Source: VFJJ01 sp031362415 (GTDB lineage Bacteria > Actinomycetota > Acidimicrobiia > IMCC26256 > VFJJ01). Taken from it: DNA of 51,357 nucleotides. The notes below the pieces were generated by a model that did no database searches, had not been told where the DNA came from, and saw only the letters and a program-made list of their open reading frames with translations. The position numbers and the translations under genes are program-made. Below, piece after piece: positions 42,964 to 50,729 of this stretch. The stretch lies in assembly GCA_031362415.1 (NCBI GenBank), contig JANLSK010000250.1, positions 1 to 51,357 on the forward strand, given 5' to 3'. Within the stretch, counting starts at the first letter, position 1, and each line of letters opens with the position of its first letter.

Positions 42964-44127
42964 TCAGCCGGCCCACGCGGCACGCGTGGCGTCGAGTTGG
43001 TCGGTGGGCAGCGGAACGTAGTCGGCGGCCTCGACATTGGCGATGCCCTCGTCGGACAGGTAGTAGTCGACGAAGGCGCTGAGGGCCGGGTTGGTGGCTG
43101 CTTCGGTCGTGTTGACGTAGATGTAGAGGGTTCGGGCGAGCGGGTAGCTGCCGTCAGCGATGGTCGTGGCGTCAGGGGCAACGCAGGTGCCGTCGTTGGC
43201 CTTGTCGATGCCGAGCAGCTTGACGGTGTCGCGGTTCTCGTCGGCGAAGGCGAAGCCGACCCAGCCGAGCGAGCCCTCGTCGCCGCCGATGCCCTCGATG
43301 ATCACGTTGTCGTTGGGCGAGGACTGGTAGTCGGCCCGGGTCTTGATGGGGTCGTCGTTGGCGTCGAGCGGAGCCAGACCTTCTTCAACGCGTGCGTCGC
43401 CGATCTTCTTCAATGCCAGCTCGTAGAAGCTGTCGTAGGTGCCCGACTCCTCGCCAGGCGCAGTGATCGCCAGGTCGAGATCGGGGAAGGTGGTCGTCGA
43501 GCCCAGCTCGGCTGCGAGGGCCCGGGCGTCGGCCCAGTTGTCGACGCCTTCGGACTCGGGGCCGATGAGGGCATAGAGATCAGCGAAGCTGAGGCACTCG
43601 AGCGCGTTCTCGGGCGAGGTGATCACCGAGAGCCCGTCGATGGCGACGGCCAGTTCGACGAACTCGATCCCGCTGTCGGCACAGGCGGCGGCCTCCTCCT
43701 CCTTGATGGCCCGGGAGGCGTCGGCGATGTCGGCCTCGCCGGCACAGAAGGTCTTGAAGCCGTCGCCCGTGCCGGGGCCGTCGACGGAGACTGCGACGTT
43801 GCCGCCGGTGAGACCGTCGAAGGCCTCGGCGACGAGCGCGGAGATGGGCTCGACGGTCGACGAGCCCGTGACCACGATCTCACCCTCGAGCGCGGAGTAG
43901 TCGGGGGTCTCGCCGGCGGCTGCGCTGGTCTCTCCAACGGGAGCAGTGGTGGCACCAGGGGCCGAGGTCGGCGCCGTCGTCGGGGCGGCGGCGGCGGCGG
44001 TGGTCTCGACGACGGGCGCGGTGCTGGCCGAGGTGTCGTCGTCGTCATCACCGCAGGCGGTGGCAACGAGCATCAGAGCGAGCGGGAGCGCGACGAAGGC
44101 ACGCCGTTTTGTACGGGCTGTGAGCAC
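42964..44127 (-). CDS. pstS: PstS phosphate-binding lipoprotein
   Basis: Substrate-binding lipoprotein of 387 aa. The GTG start has AAGGGGA upstream and yields signal KRRAFVALPLALMLVATAC followed by GDDDDD, a clear lipobox. A Thr/Ala/Pro linker precedes the binding fold: VTGSSTVEPISALVAEAF, VDGPGTGDGFKTFC, DASRAIKEEE, PGEESGTYDSFYELAL, ADYQSSPNDN. It is transcribed separately from the next pstS, judging by the hairpin and PHO box between them. Its own promoter candidate is TAGCGT about 65 nt upstream; no PHO box is evident there. Confidence 0.93.
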   Translation of the reverse strand: MLTARTKRRAFVALPLALMLVATACGDDDDDTSASTAPVVETTAAAAAPTTAPTSAPGATTAPVGETSAAAGETPDYSALEGEIVVTGSSTVEPISALVAEAFDGLTGGNVAVSVDGPGTGDGFKTFCAGEADIADASRAIKEEEAAACADSGIEFVELAVAIDGLSVITSPENALECLSFADLYALIGPESEGVDNWADARALAAELGSTTTFPDLDLAITAPGEESGTYDSFYELALKKIGDARVEEGLAPLDANDDPIKTRADYQSSPNDNVIIEGIGGDEGSLGWVGFAFADENRDTVKLLGIDKANDGTCVAPDATTIADGSYPLARTLYIYVNTTEAATNPALSAFVDYYLSDEGIANVEAADYVPLPTDQLDATRAAWAG

Positions 44128-44151
44128 GGGATCCCCTTGGTTGTCTTCCCC

Positions 44152-44163
44152 AGGCACGTGCCT
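44152..44163. repeat. 12-bp palindrome in the pstS lipoprotein leader
   Basis: AGGCACGTGCCT lies 25 nt before the GTG start, downstream of the promoter candidate. It could be an operator or a small leader hairpin. Confidence 0.3.
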
Positions 44164-44260
44164 CGGGTGTCGTGGTCCGACGAAGGAGACGCTAAGGAAC
44201 CCAGGTGTCGCCAACGGGAGGGGCTGCTGAACGCACGGTGTACGGCAACCAAACGTTCGG

Positions 44261-45811
44261 TCAATCGGAATTGATCGCGGCGGACTCTCCGTGAGCAGCA
44301 ACGATGCGAACCTCACGACCGAGGACCTCGGCCAACATGTCGGCCTTGGCCCGACCGCCATCGATGGCCCGGCCGATCTCGCCGACTCCCGAGACCCGGA
44401 GCTCGAGAATCTGACCGTCGTCGCTGACCGCGAGCTGTTCGACCGGATGATCGTGTGAGCAGTGCAGGCCGTCGGCCACCCGCAGCAGCGCCGTGAGCAT
44501 CGTCGTGCGCTCTTGGTGCTCCTTGGCCAAGCCGTCGAACGGCGGATAGGGCTTGGGCCCGGAACCCTTGTGGAATCTCACGATCGAGGCCATGGCCGCG
44601 ATCTCGTCGGCGCCGAAGCCGTGGAGCTTCGAGTGCTCGATGATGTAGGCGCCGTGCTTGTGGTGACCACCGAACGCGATCGATTCGCCCACGTCGTGGA
44701 GATGCGCCGAATGGTCGAGGAGCTCCCTGTCGGCCTCATCGAGCCCATGGAGCTTTCTGGTGGCGTCGAACAGGGCGACGGCCAGTTCGGCTACGTGATC
44801 ACCATGAGCGGGCTCCTTGGCCCAGGCCAGCTCGAGATGGCGCACCGCAGCCCGGCGCAGATCTCTCGCCTGGGTACTGGTCTCGGAGGCCAGGTGAAAC
44901 GCCTCGATGATCACGCCTTCGCGAAGCCCCCACTCGGAGATGACGATCTTGTCGAGGTCGAACGCCTCGCAGGCGGTGGTCAGGACCGCCAAGGCTGCGG
45001 GCAGCACGTCCTGCTTGCGTTGCTTGAGCATCGGCAGCGCCTGCCGTTGGGCCTGGGTCATCGTTGCCAACTCTCGCCCCAACGACTGCAGCTCCCTGGC
45101 GCTCACGGTCATCAGGTGCACGGTGCTCGGCGGGTGATCCCAACGTCGAGTGGCGGCCAGGCGGGCGATGGCCCTCACCGATCCTCCGGCCACGACGCAT
45201 TGGGTGGGAGGATCGGCGACCACCCGCTCGACCATGGGGGCGAGCGCACGGGTACTGGCCTGGTGGAGTCGCTGGAGCTCCGCTGGCGTCGGAGGGTCGT
45301 GCTCGAGATACAGGGCGGTCAGTCGAGCTCCCCCGAGGGCGCAACTGTCGGCCCAGGCGATGGCATGGTCGTCGCCCTGGGCCACGTCGAGACTGCCGCC
45401 GCCGAGATCGAGCGTGAGGGTCGACCCGTCGGCGAGACCGGCCCCGGCCCGCATCCCGATGAACGCCAGCCGGGCTTCCTCGGTGCCCTCCAGCAGACGA
45501 ACGGGGGTACCGGCGGCTTCAGAGAGCACGGCAAGGACATGCTCGCGGTTGGTGGCATCGCGGATTGCGCTCGTGGCGACGGGGAGCACCGGCGTGGCCC
45601 CGAGTCGGTCGGCGGTCGCCCGAAATCTGCGCACGGCAGCCTGGGCGACTTCGAGAGCGCTCCCGTCGATGACGCCTTCGCGGGCCGTGACGGCGCCGAG
45701 ACCCAGCTCCTCGCGGTCGCGCGCCACGGTGGCGAGCGCACCATCGCTGGTGACATCGACGACGAGAAGACGAAACGAGTTGCTTCCGAGATCGAAGACG
45801 GCTGTTCGCAT
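44261..45811 (-). CDS. ppx: exopolyphosphatase / Ppx-GppA phosphatase with HD domain
   Basis: A 516 aa enzyme that releases phosphate from polyphosphate ends, and possibly converts pppGpp to ppGpp. The actin-like ATPase fold has FDLGSNSFRLLVVDV and LDLGGGSLDVAQG. VAGGSVRAIARLAATRRWDHP follows, and EWGLREGVIIEAF closes the Ppx part. The C-terminal HD-type domain has HSAHLHDVGESIAFGGHHKHGAYII. The length matches two-domain Ppx proteins. The ATG has TACGAT 8 nt upstream (complement of 45820-45825). Confidence 0.92.
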   Translation of the reverse strand: MRTAVFDLGSNSFRLLVVDVTSDGALATVARDREELGLGAVTAREGVIDGSALEVAQAAVRRFRATADRLGATPVLPVATSAIRDATNREHVLAVLSEAAGTPVRLLEGTEEARLAFIGMRAGAGLADGSTLTLDLGGGSLDVAQGDDHAIAWADSCALGGARLTALYLEHDPPTPAELQRLHQASTRALAPMVERVVADPPTQCVVAGGSVRAIARLAATRRWDHPPSTVHLMTVSARELQSLGRELATMTQAQRQALPMLKQRKQDVLPAALAVLTTACEAFDLDKIVISEWGLREGVIIEAFHLASETSTQARDLRRAAVRHLELAWAKEPAHGDHVAELAVALFDATRKLHGLDEADRELLDHSAHLHDVGESIAFGGHHKHGAYIIEHSKLHGFGADEIAAMASIVRFHKGSGPKPYPPFDGLAKEHQERTTMLTALLRVADGLHCSHDHPVEQLAVSDDGQILELRVSGVGEIGRAIDGGRAKADMLAEVLGREVRIVAAHGESAAINSD

Positions 45812-45879
45812 CACTTCTGATCGTAGGTGCCGGTCGATGGAGACCCTCCACGGTCGAAGGTGCTGTGTCCTCTCCGGAT

Positions 45880-46491
45880 TCAGCACAGTCGGTGAACCGA
45901 GACCGCGTACGCACCTGCGGGATCGAACGGATCGTCATCCCATGTGGAGTAGCGCTCGATGCGTGCTAACCCGGTGTCGCCGCAGAACTCGTCGTATGCG
46001 TCGAGCGAGAGCCGGCCGGTCTGTCGCTGGAACCCGGCCACGAGCAGGCCGTTCGGCCGAAGATGTGCCGCCAAATTGGCTACCGTCGCCGCCTCGGTGC
46101 CCTGCGCAAGGAAGATCATCACGTTCCCCGCCAGCACCACGATGTCGAACGACCGGCCGAGCGTGACCTCGCTCAGGTCGGCGAGATGCCAGGTGATCGA
46201 CGGAGCCTTTGCTCGGGCCGAATCCAGCATCGCGGGGTCGAGATCGACGCCGGCGACATCGAATCCCCGATGGTCGAGCTCGATGGCCAGTCGACCGGTG
46301 CCGCACCCGGCATCGAGCACAGCCGGGATGTCGGGCGCCGTCGGCTCCGTCGGCGCCATCCGTGTCCAGAGCCGCTCGACGAAATCGGCCTCTCCGTGAG
46401 GGTTCTGACCGGCCTTCGCCATGGCCCGCCACCGGGCGTCGTAGTCGTCGCCGCGTGGAGCTTCAGGTGATGTCGACCATCGACTCGTCAT
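45880..46491 (-). CDS. SAM-dependent methyltransferase
   Basis: Class I methyltransferase of 203 aa. Motif I: VLDAGCGTGRLAIEL. Motif post-I: VAGVDLDPAML. Motif IV: FDIVVLAGNVMIF. Substrate unknown. GGAGGAG stands 7 nt before the ATG and spans the preceding stop, leaving 3 nt between genes, so it belongs to the ppk-CHAD-nudix-sixA operon. Confidence 0.85.
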   Translation of the reverse strand: MTSRWSTSPEAPRGDDYDARWRAMAKAGQNPHGEADFVERLWTRMAPTEPTAPDIPAVLDAGCGTGRLAIELDHRGFDVAGVDLDPAMLDSARAKAPSITWHLADLSEVTLGRSFDIVVLAGNVMIFLAQGTEAATVANLAAHLRPNGLLVAGFQRQTGRLSLDAYDEFCGDTGLARIERYSTWDDDPFDPAGAYAVSVHRLC

Positions 46492-46494
46492 CGT

Positions 46495-47010
46495 TCACTC
46501 CTCCGGGGGACCGATGTACCGGGCGCTGGCGAGCCCGGTCTCGGTCCGTTCGATGATCCAGGTCGAGCCCTTGGCCGGGTCGTCGCCCTGGCGCACGGCC
46601 GCTCCGATGTCGACGCGTTCGATGTCCACGCGTTCGAGGCCGACGCCGATGAGCCAGCGACCGAGATCGCCGATCACGTCACCGTGGCTGCACAGCACCA
46701 CCGGATCGGCCGGCAGGCTGGCCAGCAGGGTCAACGTGGACTGAAGCGATCGGCCTTCTTCGAGGCGCCGGTCGTCAGCGATCTCGATGCCCAGAGCCTC
46801 GGCGAGCGGCTCGACGGTCTGGCGGCAGCGAAGGTAGGGGCTCGTCAGGATCTGGGCGATGGCCGGCCCAGCGACCATCAGCTCGGGGAGCGACGTGGCC
46901 AGCGCTCGTGCCTGACGCCAACCGCGATTGGTGAGCGGACGCTCGTCGTCGGGGCCGGTCCAGCGATCGCGGTCGCCGGCCTTGGCGTGGCGTACGAACA
47001 GGATGGTCAC
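46495..47010 (-). CDS. SixA-type histidine phosphatase (MutT1 C-domain counterpart)
   Basis: Branch-1 histidine phosphatase of 171 aa. The catalytic RHA motif is ILFVRHAKAGDRDRW; conserved ERPLTNRGWRQA and SPYLRCRQTVEPLA follow, with the second His in VLCSHGDVIGDL. GTG start overlaps the Nudix stop (GTGA). In mycobacteria the same domain is the C-terminal half of MutT1, next to ppk. Confidence 0.88.
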   Translation of the reverse strand: MTILFVRHAKAGDRDRWTGPDDERPLTNRGWRQARALATSLPELMVAGPAIAQILTSPYLRCRQTVEPLAEALGIEIADDRRLEEGRSLQSTLTLLASLPADPVVLCSHGDVIGDLGRWLIGVGLERVDIERVDIGAAVRQGDDPAKGSTWIIERTETGLASARYIGPPEE

Positions 47011-47516
47011 TCGAACTCCGCTCGACCTGGTCGCGGGTCAGGCCCGAGCCGCCAGGCCTCGACGACCGCCCGGTCGGTGTCGTAAGAGAGGAGCTCGCCA
47101 ACCCGATCGACGTGACACCAGCGGACCTCGTCGACCTCGCTGGTGGGGGTGAACGGCTCGTCACCGAGAATCTGCATCTCGAAGTACCGAACCTCCTTGG
47201 GCCGGCGATGAGCGTCGACGTAGTGGATGGCCGCGACGAAGCGCGTGGCCCGGACGACGAGGCCCGTCTCCTCGTGCACCTCGCGGACTGCTGCCTGCTC
47301 CCAGCTCTCCCCGTCATCGAGCTTGCCCTTGGGTAACGACCAGTCGCCGTGGCCGGGTCGGTGGATCACGAGGAGCTCGGCGGATCCCGCGCCGGCAGCT
47401 CCCGCTACGGGAGCGAACTTCGGCGCTCGTGCCACGATCCCGCCGGCGGCCCTGACGGTCTCCGCGTTCTCCGCGTTCTCCGCGATCGCCGCGGTCTCGG
47501 TCGCTCGGGCCGTCAT
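47007..47516 (-). CDS. Nudix hydrolase (MutT1 N-domain counterpart)
   Basis: Nudix hydrolase of 169 aa. The Nudix box is GKLDDGESWEQAAVREVHEETGLVV. LVIHRPGHGDWSLPKGKL before it is typical of MutT1/diadenosine-polyphosphate hydrolases. The N-terminus contains an AENAENAE repeat and a variable Ala/Gly loop. The ATG overlaps the CHAD stop (ATGA). In mycobacterial MutT1 this domain turns 8-oxo-(d)GTP to the diphosphate and the fused phosphatase completes the job. Confidence 0.9.
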   Translation of the reverse strand: MTARATETAAIAENAENAETVRAAGGIVARAPKFAPVAGAAGAGSAELLVIHRPGHGDWSLPKGKLDDGESWEQAAVREVHEETGLVVRATRFVAAIHYVDAHRRPKEVRYFEMQILGDEPFTPTSEVDEVRWCHVDRVGELLSYDTDRAVVEAWRLGPDPRPGRAEFE

Positions 47517-48556
47517 CGCTTCCGACCCTTGAGCCATCGGCGTTGCCGGTGGGCCTCGACCCGCTTCCATGCCGGGCCGAACCTCTCGCGAGCCTCGGCC
47601 GCGGCGCTCAGCTCCAGACCGGCCAGCACGCCCGCCGACCAGACCGTGGAGGCATCGTCGGCGCCGTCGGAGAGACCGCGCAACCACCGGACGGCGGTGA
47701 CGGCGTCTTGATGGTCGCCGAGGACATCTTGGAGCCGACTGAGGTCGCCAGCGAGGCGGGCTGCGGGTCGGCCGATCACCGGCGTCGCCGCCTCGGCCGC
47801 GTAGCGGACCCGCTTCACTTGGATGCGCAGGTCGTGGAGCGCCTGGTCGGGTGCCGGGCTGGGCAGGGCGCGGACGTGGCGGCGCAACCGGCGGTACGCC
47901 CGCCTGACAGCGGCTCGGGCGACACGCTCGGCGGGCTGGTCGGCAAGGTTTTCGGCCTCAATGTCGGTAGCAGTGTCGGCAGCCCCCGGGCGGAGCTCGT
48001 CGTCATCGGGGATCGTCGTGTTCCGAAGCGCGGGTCCGAGATCGCCGAGGCGTCCGAGCAGCTCCCCGTACCCGGAGCTCGTGAGCGCGCCCATGATGGC
48101 CGAGCTGGCGGACTCCTGCTGGGCGAGCAGCTGCTCGAAGACCGGCTCGGTGCCCGCCCGTTCGGTGATCGGGAGCCGGGACGCCTGCGATTGCAAGCGA
48201 TCGCGGAGCACATCGAGGTCGCGTCCGGCGCCGAGCGCGGCGGCGATCGGCCGTGAGAGCTCCTTGACCGAGCTCGACCAGGCGGGCTCGAGCAGATCGC
48301 CGAACGTGCGCAGGTCGCTGCGCAAACGGCGCAGGGCCACCCGCATCTGGTGCACGCCTTCGGGGTCGTCGCCCCGGCGCACGACCGGGTCGTGTTCGAC
48401 GACGTGGCGTGCGGCAACGCTGATGGCTCGTTGCACGAGGTGGCCGGCGGTGGGGTTGCGTCCGAGACGACGAACCTTCGCCGGCGCGGGCACCACGGGC
48501 TGGTTGGGTTCGGGACGGGGGTCGGGCTTTTCGAGTGCGCCAGTCGTCGTGGTCAT
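47513..48556 (-). CDS. CHAD-domain protein
   Basis: A 347 aa basic helical protein. CHAD domains have conserved histidines and bind polyphosphate granules. Two repeats are seen: GVHQMRVALRRLRSDLRTF near residue 70 and ALHDLRIQVKRVRYAAEA near residue 240, each with the H-x2-R pattern and a basic helix. It ends in the basic tail RRWLKGRKR. No CYTH domain is attached. It lies one base after the ppk stop, which supports a polyP role. Confidence 0.92.
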   Translation of the reverse strand: MTTTTGALEKPDPRPEPNQPVVPAPAKVRRLGRNPTAGHLVQRAISVAARHVVEHDPVVRRGDDPEGVHQMRVALRRLRSDLRTFGDLLEPAWSSSVKELSRPIAAALGAGRDLDVLRDRLQSQASRLPITERAGTEPVFEQLLAQQESASSAIMGALTSSGYGELLGRLGDLGPALRNTTIPDDDELRPGAADTATDIEAENLADQPAERVARAAVRRAYRRLRRHVRALPSPAPDQALHDLRIQVKRVRYAAEAATPVIGRPAARLAGDLSRLQDVLGDHQDAVTAVRWLRGLSDGADDASTVWSAGVLAGLELSAAAEARERFGPAWKRVEAHRQRRWLKGRKR

Positions 48557-48557
48557 G

Positions 48558-50729
48558 TCATGCCTGCCTGGTATGGGCAAGTCGCCGGGCTCGCGCCAGC
48601 GCCTGCTGTTGGAGAAGGACGTGCGAGTTGATCGCGGCGCCCCGTGGCGTCCGTTCCCAACTCCCGTCGGCCCGCAGCAACCACGAAAGTCGATCGTCAA
48701 CCAACGCTGCGCACAGGATCGCCTCGATTCGCTGGCGCAGGCGCCGATCGAGCACGGGCACGAGCGTCTCGACGCGCCGGTCGAGGTTGCGGGGCATGAG
48801 GTCGGCCGAGCCGATGTAGTACCGCCTCCTTCTCCGGCGGGCGAGCGAGGGGCCCAGGCCTTCGCCGACGGAGGGCCGCCGGTGCGGCGGTTGGGGGTCG
48901 GGCCCGAACGAGTAGATGCGGGAATGCTCGAGGAACCGTCCGACGATCGACTTGACCCGGATGTTCTCGGACAGGCCGGGCACACCCGGCCGCAGGCAGC
49001 AGATGCCCCGCACGATCAGGTCGATCTGGGTTCCAGCGCAGGAGGCCCGGTAGAGGGCGTCGATGATCGCCGGGTCGACAAGACTGTTCATCTTGGCCAC
49101 GATCCGCCCGTCGGACCGGGCGGCTTCGCCAGCGATGAGCTTCAGCAGATCGTCGCGCAGCGTGGCCGGGGCCACGAGGAGGCGACGGTAGCGACGCTTC
49201 CTGCTGTAGCCGGTGAGCGAGTTGAACAGATCCGACACGTCTTCGCCGATGGCGTCGTCGGCCGTGAGGATTCCGATGTCCTCGTATGTGGTGGCCGTGC
49301 GCGGGTGGTAGTTCCCGGTGCCGACGTGGGTGTACCGACGAAGGGAGCCCGCCTCCTGGCGCACCACGAGCGACAGCTTGGCGTGCGTCTTGAGGCCCAG
49401 GACTCCGTAGACCACGTGCACGCCAGCCTGCTCGAGCGCCCGGGCCCACTGGATGTTCGCCAGCTCGTCGAAGCGGGCCTTCAGCTCGACGAGGGCGACC
49501 ACCTGCTTGCCGGCCGCAGCTGCCTTCATGAGCGAGGTCACGATGGGGCTCTCGGGGATCGAGGTGCGGTACAGCGTCTGCTTGATGGCGAGCACGGAGG
49601 GATCGGCGGCTGCGGCCTCGATGAAGGCTTCGACCGAGGTTGTGAACGACTCGTAGGGATGGTGCACGAGCACGTCACGTTGGCTGATGACACCGAACAG
49701 CTCAGCCGGGTGGGCGATTCCCTGAAGCTCCGGAGCGGTGAGCGGCTCCCAGACGGGATCCTTCAGTTCGGGGCGCGCCAGCGCGTAGACGTCCCACAGG
49801 CCGCTCAGGCCGAGCGGTCCGGAGATCTCGTGGACGTTCGACCAGTCGAGCTCGAGTTCCTCGACGAGGAGCTCGAGGATGTCGTGGGTCATGTCGGGCT
49901 CGACCTCGAGACGGACGGTGCGGCCCGACGAGCGCCGCCGGCGGAGCACGGTCTCCATCGCCTCGAGGAGGTCGTCGGCTTTCTCGTCATCGACGTCGAG
50001 CTCGGCATCGCGGGTGACCCGAAACGGATGGCAGGCGACGATCTCCATGCCAGGAAAGAGCCGGTCGAGGTGAGCCCCGATGATCCGCTCGATGGCCACG
50101 AACCGCAGTCCGTCAGGCAGGCGAACGAAACGGGGGAGCGATGGCGGCACCTTGACCCGCGCGAAGCGTGGCTCCCGATCGTCGTGGGCGTCGGGATCGA
50201 CCCGGTCGCGCACGATCACGGCCAGGTTCAGCGAGAGATCGGAGATGTAGGGGAAGGGGTGGGCCGGGTCGACGGCGAGCGGGGTGAGGACGGGGAACAC
50301 GTGCTCGAGAAAGAACTCTGCCAGCCCGTGCTCGTCGTCAGCAGCCAGAGAACTCCAAGCGGGGAAGAGGATTCCCGCCTGCTCGAGGGCCGGACGGACA
50401 TCGCTTACGAACGCCAGGGCGTGGCGAGCCACGAGCTCACCGACTCGCTCGTCGATCTGCTCGAGCTGCTGGCGCGGCGTCCGTCCGTCGGGCGTGACGA
50501 CCTCGAGCCCTTCGAGGAGCTGTTCACGGAGCCCGGCGACCCGGACCCGGAAGAACTCGTCCAGGTTCCCGCTGAAGATCGCGAGGAACTTGACCCGCTC
50601 CAACAGCGGGGTGTCGGGATCCTCGACCTGAGCGAGCACCCGGGCGTTGAACTCCAACCACGACAGCTCGCGATTGAAGAATCGGTGGGGGGACGAGGCC
50701 AGGTGTGCGGCGACCTGCCCGGTGGTCAT
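48558..50729 (-). CDS. ppk1: polyphosphate kinase 1
   Basis: Enzyme of 723 aa that polymerises the terminal phosphate of ATP into polyphosphate. Start FFNRELSWLEFNARVLAQ is the family N domain, followed by GNLDEFFRVRVAGL. The autophosphorylated histidine is His449 in GLKTHAKLSL. ATP-binding parts include MKAAAAGKQVVALVELKAR and GTGNYHP. The C-terminus has YIGSADLMPRNLDRRVE. The ATG overlaps the phoU stop (ATGA). It heads the ppk-CHAD-nudix-sixA-methyltransferase run. Confidence 0.96.
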   Translation of the reverse strand: MTTGQVAAHLASSPHRFFNRELSWLEFNARVLAQVEDPDTPLLERVKFLAIFSGNLDEFFRVRVAGLREQLLEGLEVVTPDGRTPRQQLEQIDERVGELVARHALAFVSDVRPALEQAGILFPAWSSLAADDEHGLAEFFLEHVFPVLTPLAVDPAHPFPYISDLSLNLAVIVRDRVDPDAHDDREPRFARVKVPPSLPRFVRLPDGLRFVAIERIIGAHLDRLFPGMEIVACHPFRVTRDAELDVDDEKADDLLEAMETVLRRRRSSGRTVRLEVEPDMTHDILELLVEELELDWSNVHEISGPLGLSGLWDVYALARPELKDPVWEPLTAPELQGIAHPAELFGVISQRDVLVHHPYESFTTSVEAFIEAAAADPSVLAIKQTLYRTSIPESPIVTSLMKAAAAGKQVVALVELKARFDELANIQWARALEQAGVHVVYGVLGLKTHAKLSLVVRQEAGSLRRYTHVGTGNYHPRTATTYEDIGILTADDAIGEDVSDLFNSLTGYSRKRRYRRLLVAPATLRDDLLKLIAGEAARSDGRIVAKMNSLVDPAIIDALYRASCAGTQIDLIVRGICCLRPGVPGLSENIRVKSIVGRFLEHSRIYSFGPDPQPPHRRPSVGEGLGPSLARRRRRRYYIGSADLMPRNLDRRVETLVPVLDRRLRQRIEAILCAALVDDRLSWLLRADGSWERTPRGAAINSHVLLQQQALARARRLAHTRQA

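Noticed and set aside
44128..44260. PHO box upstream of the lipoprotein pstS
   Set aside because: Only a single GTTCAGC-like half element is present, without a second repeat at 11-bp spacing.
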